Part shown: positions 62,538 to 64,000 of the stretch, one piece after another
Numbering within the stretch: the first letter of the stretch is position 1
Layout of the letters: every line of letters starts with the position of its first letter
Assembly (NCBI GenBank): GCA_017484205.1
Contig: JAFUTO010000010.1
Location: 62,001 to 126,000, forward strand
DNA length: 64,000 nt
Reading direction: 5' to 3'
Source: Bacilli bacterium
GTDB lineage: Bacteria > Bacillota_I > Bacilli_A > RF39 > UBA660
Program-made: the position numbers and the translations under genes
The notes under the pieces: generated by a model
Databases searched by the model: none
What the model saw: the letters and a program-made list of their open reading frames with translations, nothing else
What the model was told of the DNA's origin: nothing

Positions 62538-63152
62538 ATGAAACAAAGGAATATGAAAAAGTATGCTGTTTATGTGTTATCTATCGCGTTACTAGGAGGA
62601 ACATTATTAGGCACATATTTAGTAAACAATAAGCTGGAAAATGATGATACTAAATATGTAAGTGATCCTATATTAGAAAGTGTAGTACCAGTAGTATCAA
62701 CCAGTGATATACTTATAAGACCATATACAGATTCTAATGTGATTATATTAAATAATTACTATGATTATAGAAGTGATGAAGACACTCAAATAAATTCAAT
62801 TATTTTCTATAACAACACTTATATGCAAAATACAGGTGTTATATATGGAAATGATAGTGAATTTGATGTTGTTGCTATAGCAGATGGCGAAGTTATTAAA
62901 GTAGAAGATAGTGAATTATCTGGTAAAGTAGTTGAGATAAGACATAGTAATGATGTAATAAGTGTTTATCAATTCTTAAGTGATGTTAATGTGTCAATAA
63001 ATACATCAGTTAAACAAGGCGATAAGATAGGCAAAAGTGGTATATCTAATTTAGTAGATAATAACAAAAATCAATTATATTTTGAACTTATTATTCGTGG
63101 AGAACTAGTTAATGGTGAAAATTATTTTGGTAAAAATATAAATGAATTATAA
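62538..63152 (+). CDS. spoIIQ: SpoIIQ-like forespore LytM-domain protein (degenerate M23)
   Basis: Forespore membrane protein that docks with SpoIIIAH across the intermembrane space. One transmembrane segment (about 7-26), then a LytM/M23 domain from about 90 (VVAIADGEVIKVE, VRQGDKIGKSG-like VKQGDKIGKSGIS). The zinc ligands are lost: the usual HxxxD position reads NTGVIY and the HxH position reads NQLYFEL. It should therefore be non-catalytic, as in B. subtilis SpoIIQ. 204 residues. Start at 62538 follows GAGGTG. Between spoIID and spoIIID. Confidence 0.85.
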   Translation: MKQRNMKKYAVYVLSIALLGGTLLGTYLVNNKLENDDTKYVSDPILESVVPVVSTSDILIRPYTDSNVIILNNYYDYRSDEDTQINSIIFYNNTYMQNTGVIYGNDSEFDVVAIADGEVIKVEDSELSGKVVEIRHSNDVISVYQFLSDVNVSINTSVKQGDKIGKSGISNLVDNNKNQLYFELIIRGELVNGENYFGKNINEL

Positions 63153-63171
63153 GAGCTTAGGCTCTTTTTTA
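63151..63171 (+). terminator. Intrinsic terminator after spoIIQ
   Basis: AAGAGC, loop TTAG, GCTCTT and four more T, overlapping the stop codon. Confidence 0.75.
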
Positions 63172-63216
63172 GTATAAATTTATATTAAAACTATATACTT
63201 TACTAGAGGTGGAATT

Positions 63217-63468
63217 ATGAATAGAGTAATCATCAGTAGAGTATTGGATGAAGCTAATTATATAATTGATACTAAAGAAACTGTAAGAGAAATAGCAAAA
63301 AAATATAAAGTATCTAAAAGTACTGTTCATAAAGATTTACATGAAAGACTAAAAGAAATTAATCTTGATTTATATAATAAAGTGGATGATATATTAAAAT
63401 ATCATACAGATATAAGACATATAAGAGGTGGCGAGTCAACAAGGCTTAAGTATTTAAACATTAAATAA
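63217..63468 (+). CDS. spoIIID: Sporulation transcription factor SpoIIID
   Basis: Mother-cell regulator of sigma-E genes and of sigK. 83 residues with the HTH VREIAKKYKVSKSTVHKDL at 23-41 and the basic C-terminal helix YHTDIRHIRGGESTRLKY at 62-79, both near-identical to B. subtilis SpoIIID. AGAGGTGG precedes the ATG. Order spoIIQ-spoIIID is as in Bacillus; mbl does not follow. Confidence 0.95.
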   Translation: MNRVIISRVLDEANYIIDTKETVREIAKKYKVSKSTVHKDLHERLKEINLDLYNKVDDILKYHTDIRHIRGGESTRLKYLNIK

Positions 63469-63489
63469 GTTTATTTGTCTTTTTTTTTA

Positions 63490-63498
63490 TGTTATAAT
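63490..63498 (+). promoter_or_regulatory. Extended -10 promoter for the TagO-like gene
   Basis: TGTTATAAT 17 bp before the start codon; no good -35 at the right distance. Confidence 0.4.
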
Positions 63499-63515
63499 TG
63501 ATGTAGGTGAGGTTT

Positions 63516-64000
63516 ATGAACTATACTATATTGAGAGATTCTTTGTTTTATATAATGGTACCAATGATATTTGTGGCGCTATTTACACCAATTATAAAGA
63601 AGGTTGCTTTTCATATAAATGCATTAGATGTGCCAAATGGTAGAAAAGTACACACTAAACCAATTCCAAGATTAGGTGGGCTTGCTATTATGTCAGGTTT
63701 TTTATTAGGATACATATTATTTGGCGAACCTGATAAATTAATGAATTCTATATTAATAGGGAGCTTTATAGTAGTAATTACAGGAATGATAGATGATATT
63801 AATCCTATACCTGCTAAAATAAAATTTATATTTCAATTGTTAGCTGTTATAGTAGTTGTAATATATGGAAATATTAATATGAATAAATTAACAGTATTAG
63901 GTTATTTAATAGATTTTAAATGGTTAACTATTCCATTAACTATATTATTCTTGCTTGCATGTATTAATTGTATGAATTTTATAGACGGATTAGATGGATT
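63516..64000 (+). CDS. MraY/WecA/TagO-family glycosyl-1-phosphate transferase (partial, 3' part outside window)
   Basis: Membrane enzyme that attaches a sugar-1-phosphate (typically GlcNAc-1-P) to undecaprenyl phosphate, starting teichoic acid or polysaccharide synthesis. About 161 codons are visible. Seen: LDVPNGRKVHTKPIPRLGGL near 34-53, the first catalytic DD in TGMIDDINPIPAKIKF near 91-106, and CMNFIDGLDG at the window end. The N terminus is hydrophobic, with several membrane helices. Start at 63516 follows GGTGAGG. TagO/WecA is favoured over MraY by the RKVHTKPIPRLGG segment. Confidence 0.88.
   Translation, partial: MNYTILRDSLFYIMVPMIFVALFTPIIKKVAFHINALDVPNGRKVHTKPIPRLGGLAIMSGFLLGYILFGEPDKLMNSILIGSFIVVITGMIDDINPIPAKIKFIFQLLAVIVVVIYGNINMNKLTVLGYLIDFKWLTIPLTILFLLACINCMNFIDGLDG

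Overview
This window is the chromosome replication-origin region of a very AT-rich, low-GC Gram-positive bacterium (Bacillota, class Bacilli). The gene order is that of the Bacillus subtilis origin in compacted form: dnaA-dnaN-recF-gyrB-gyrA-SRP RNA-tadA-dnaX-ybaB-recR-bofA-holB-ricT-trmN6-pth-mfd-spoVT on one side, and rpmH-rnpA-yidC-khpB-mnmE-mnmG-rsmG-noc on the other. Genes characteristic of endospore formers (spoVT, bofA, ricT, spoIIR, spoIID, spoIIQ, spoIIID) point to a spore-forming lineage. The compact spacing and many short proteins would fit an uncultured gut Bacilli line related to Erysipelotrichales or RF39, but that placement is inference.

Layout. The origin lies at about 34.55-36.43 kb, with DnaA-box clusters on both sides of dnaA. 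Left of it nearly everything is on the minus strand and right of it nearly everything is on the plus strand, so genes follow fork movement. The clear exceptions are ppaC (15.1-16.7 kb) and a 44.1-47.0 kb island of two duplicated glycosyltransferases plus an Asn/Ser/Thr-rich repeat protein.

1-5.2 kb: addA (cut by the window edge), addB and an RluA-type pseudouridine synthase. 5.2-8.8 kb: small alarmone synthetase, a YnbB-type PLP enzyme, a short-chain dehydrogenase, a small unknown protein and a PAP2 phosphatase. 8.8-17.2 kb: ftsH, tilS, ung, rsmA, tatD, spoVT, ppaC and a small membrane protein. 17.3-26.4 kb: mfd to dnaX, for repair and clamp-loader functions. 26.4-27.2 kb: tadA and a minimal SRP RNA flanked by two copies of a three-site cassette resembling parS. 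27.2-36.1 kb: the gyrA-gyrB-recF-comK-dnaN-dnaA cluster, in which a ComK homologue occupies the dnaN-recF interval.

36.4-44.1 kb: ribosomal protein L34, RNase P protein, membrane insertase, KhpB, an unusual HD-domain fusion, the tRNA modification genes mnmE and mnmG, a ZIP transporter and rsmG. 44.1-47.9 kb: the accessory island. 48-49.7 kb: a Noc-type nucleoid occlusion protein with a very long disordered linker, preceded by a Noc-binding-site-like palindrome. 49.9-58.5 kb: uvrB, lgt, whiA, rplI, dnaB, an M23 peptidase, rlmH, spoIIR and mntP. 58.5-64 kb: murA, a degenerate SGNH-like protein, rpmE, rpiB, a YwzB-like protein, spoIID, spoIIQ, spoIIID and the start of a TagO/WecA-type transferase.

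The genes form a coherent programme of replication initiation and repair, translation maintenance, envelope synthesis and the sporulation engulfment/forespore-signalling module. No rRNA, tRNA, CRISPR array, insertion sequence or prophage was seen. The most unusual points are the Noc protein and its candidate sites, the duplicated parS-like cassettes, ComK inside the dnaA operon, the glycosyltransferase/repeat-protein island, and the HD protein carrying modules normally found outside the cell.
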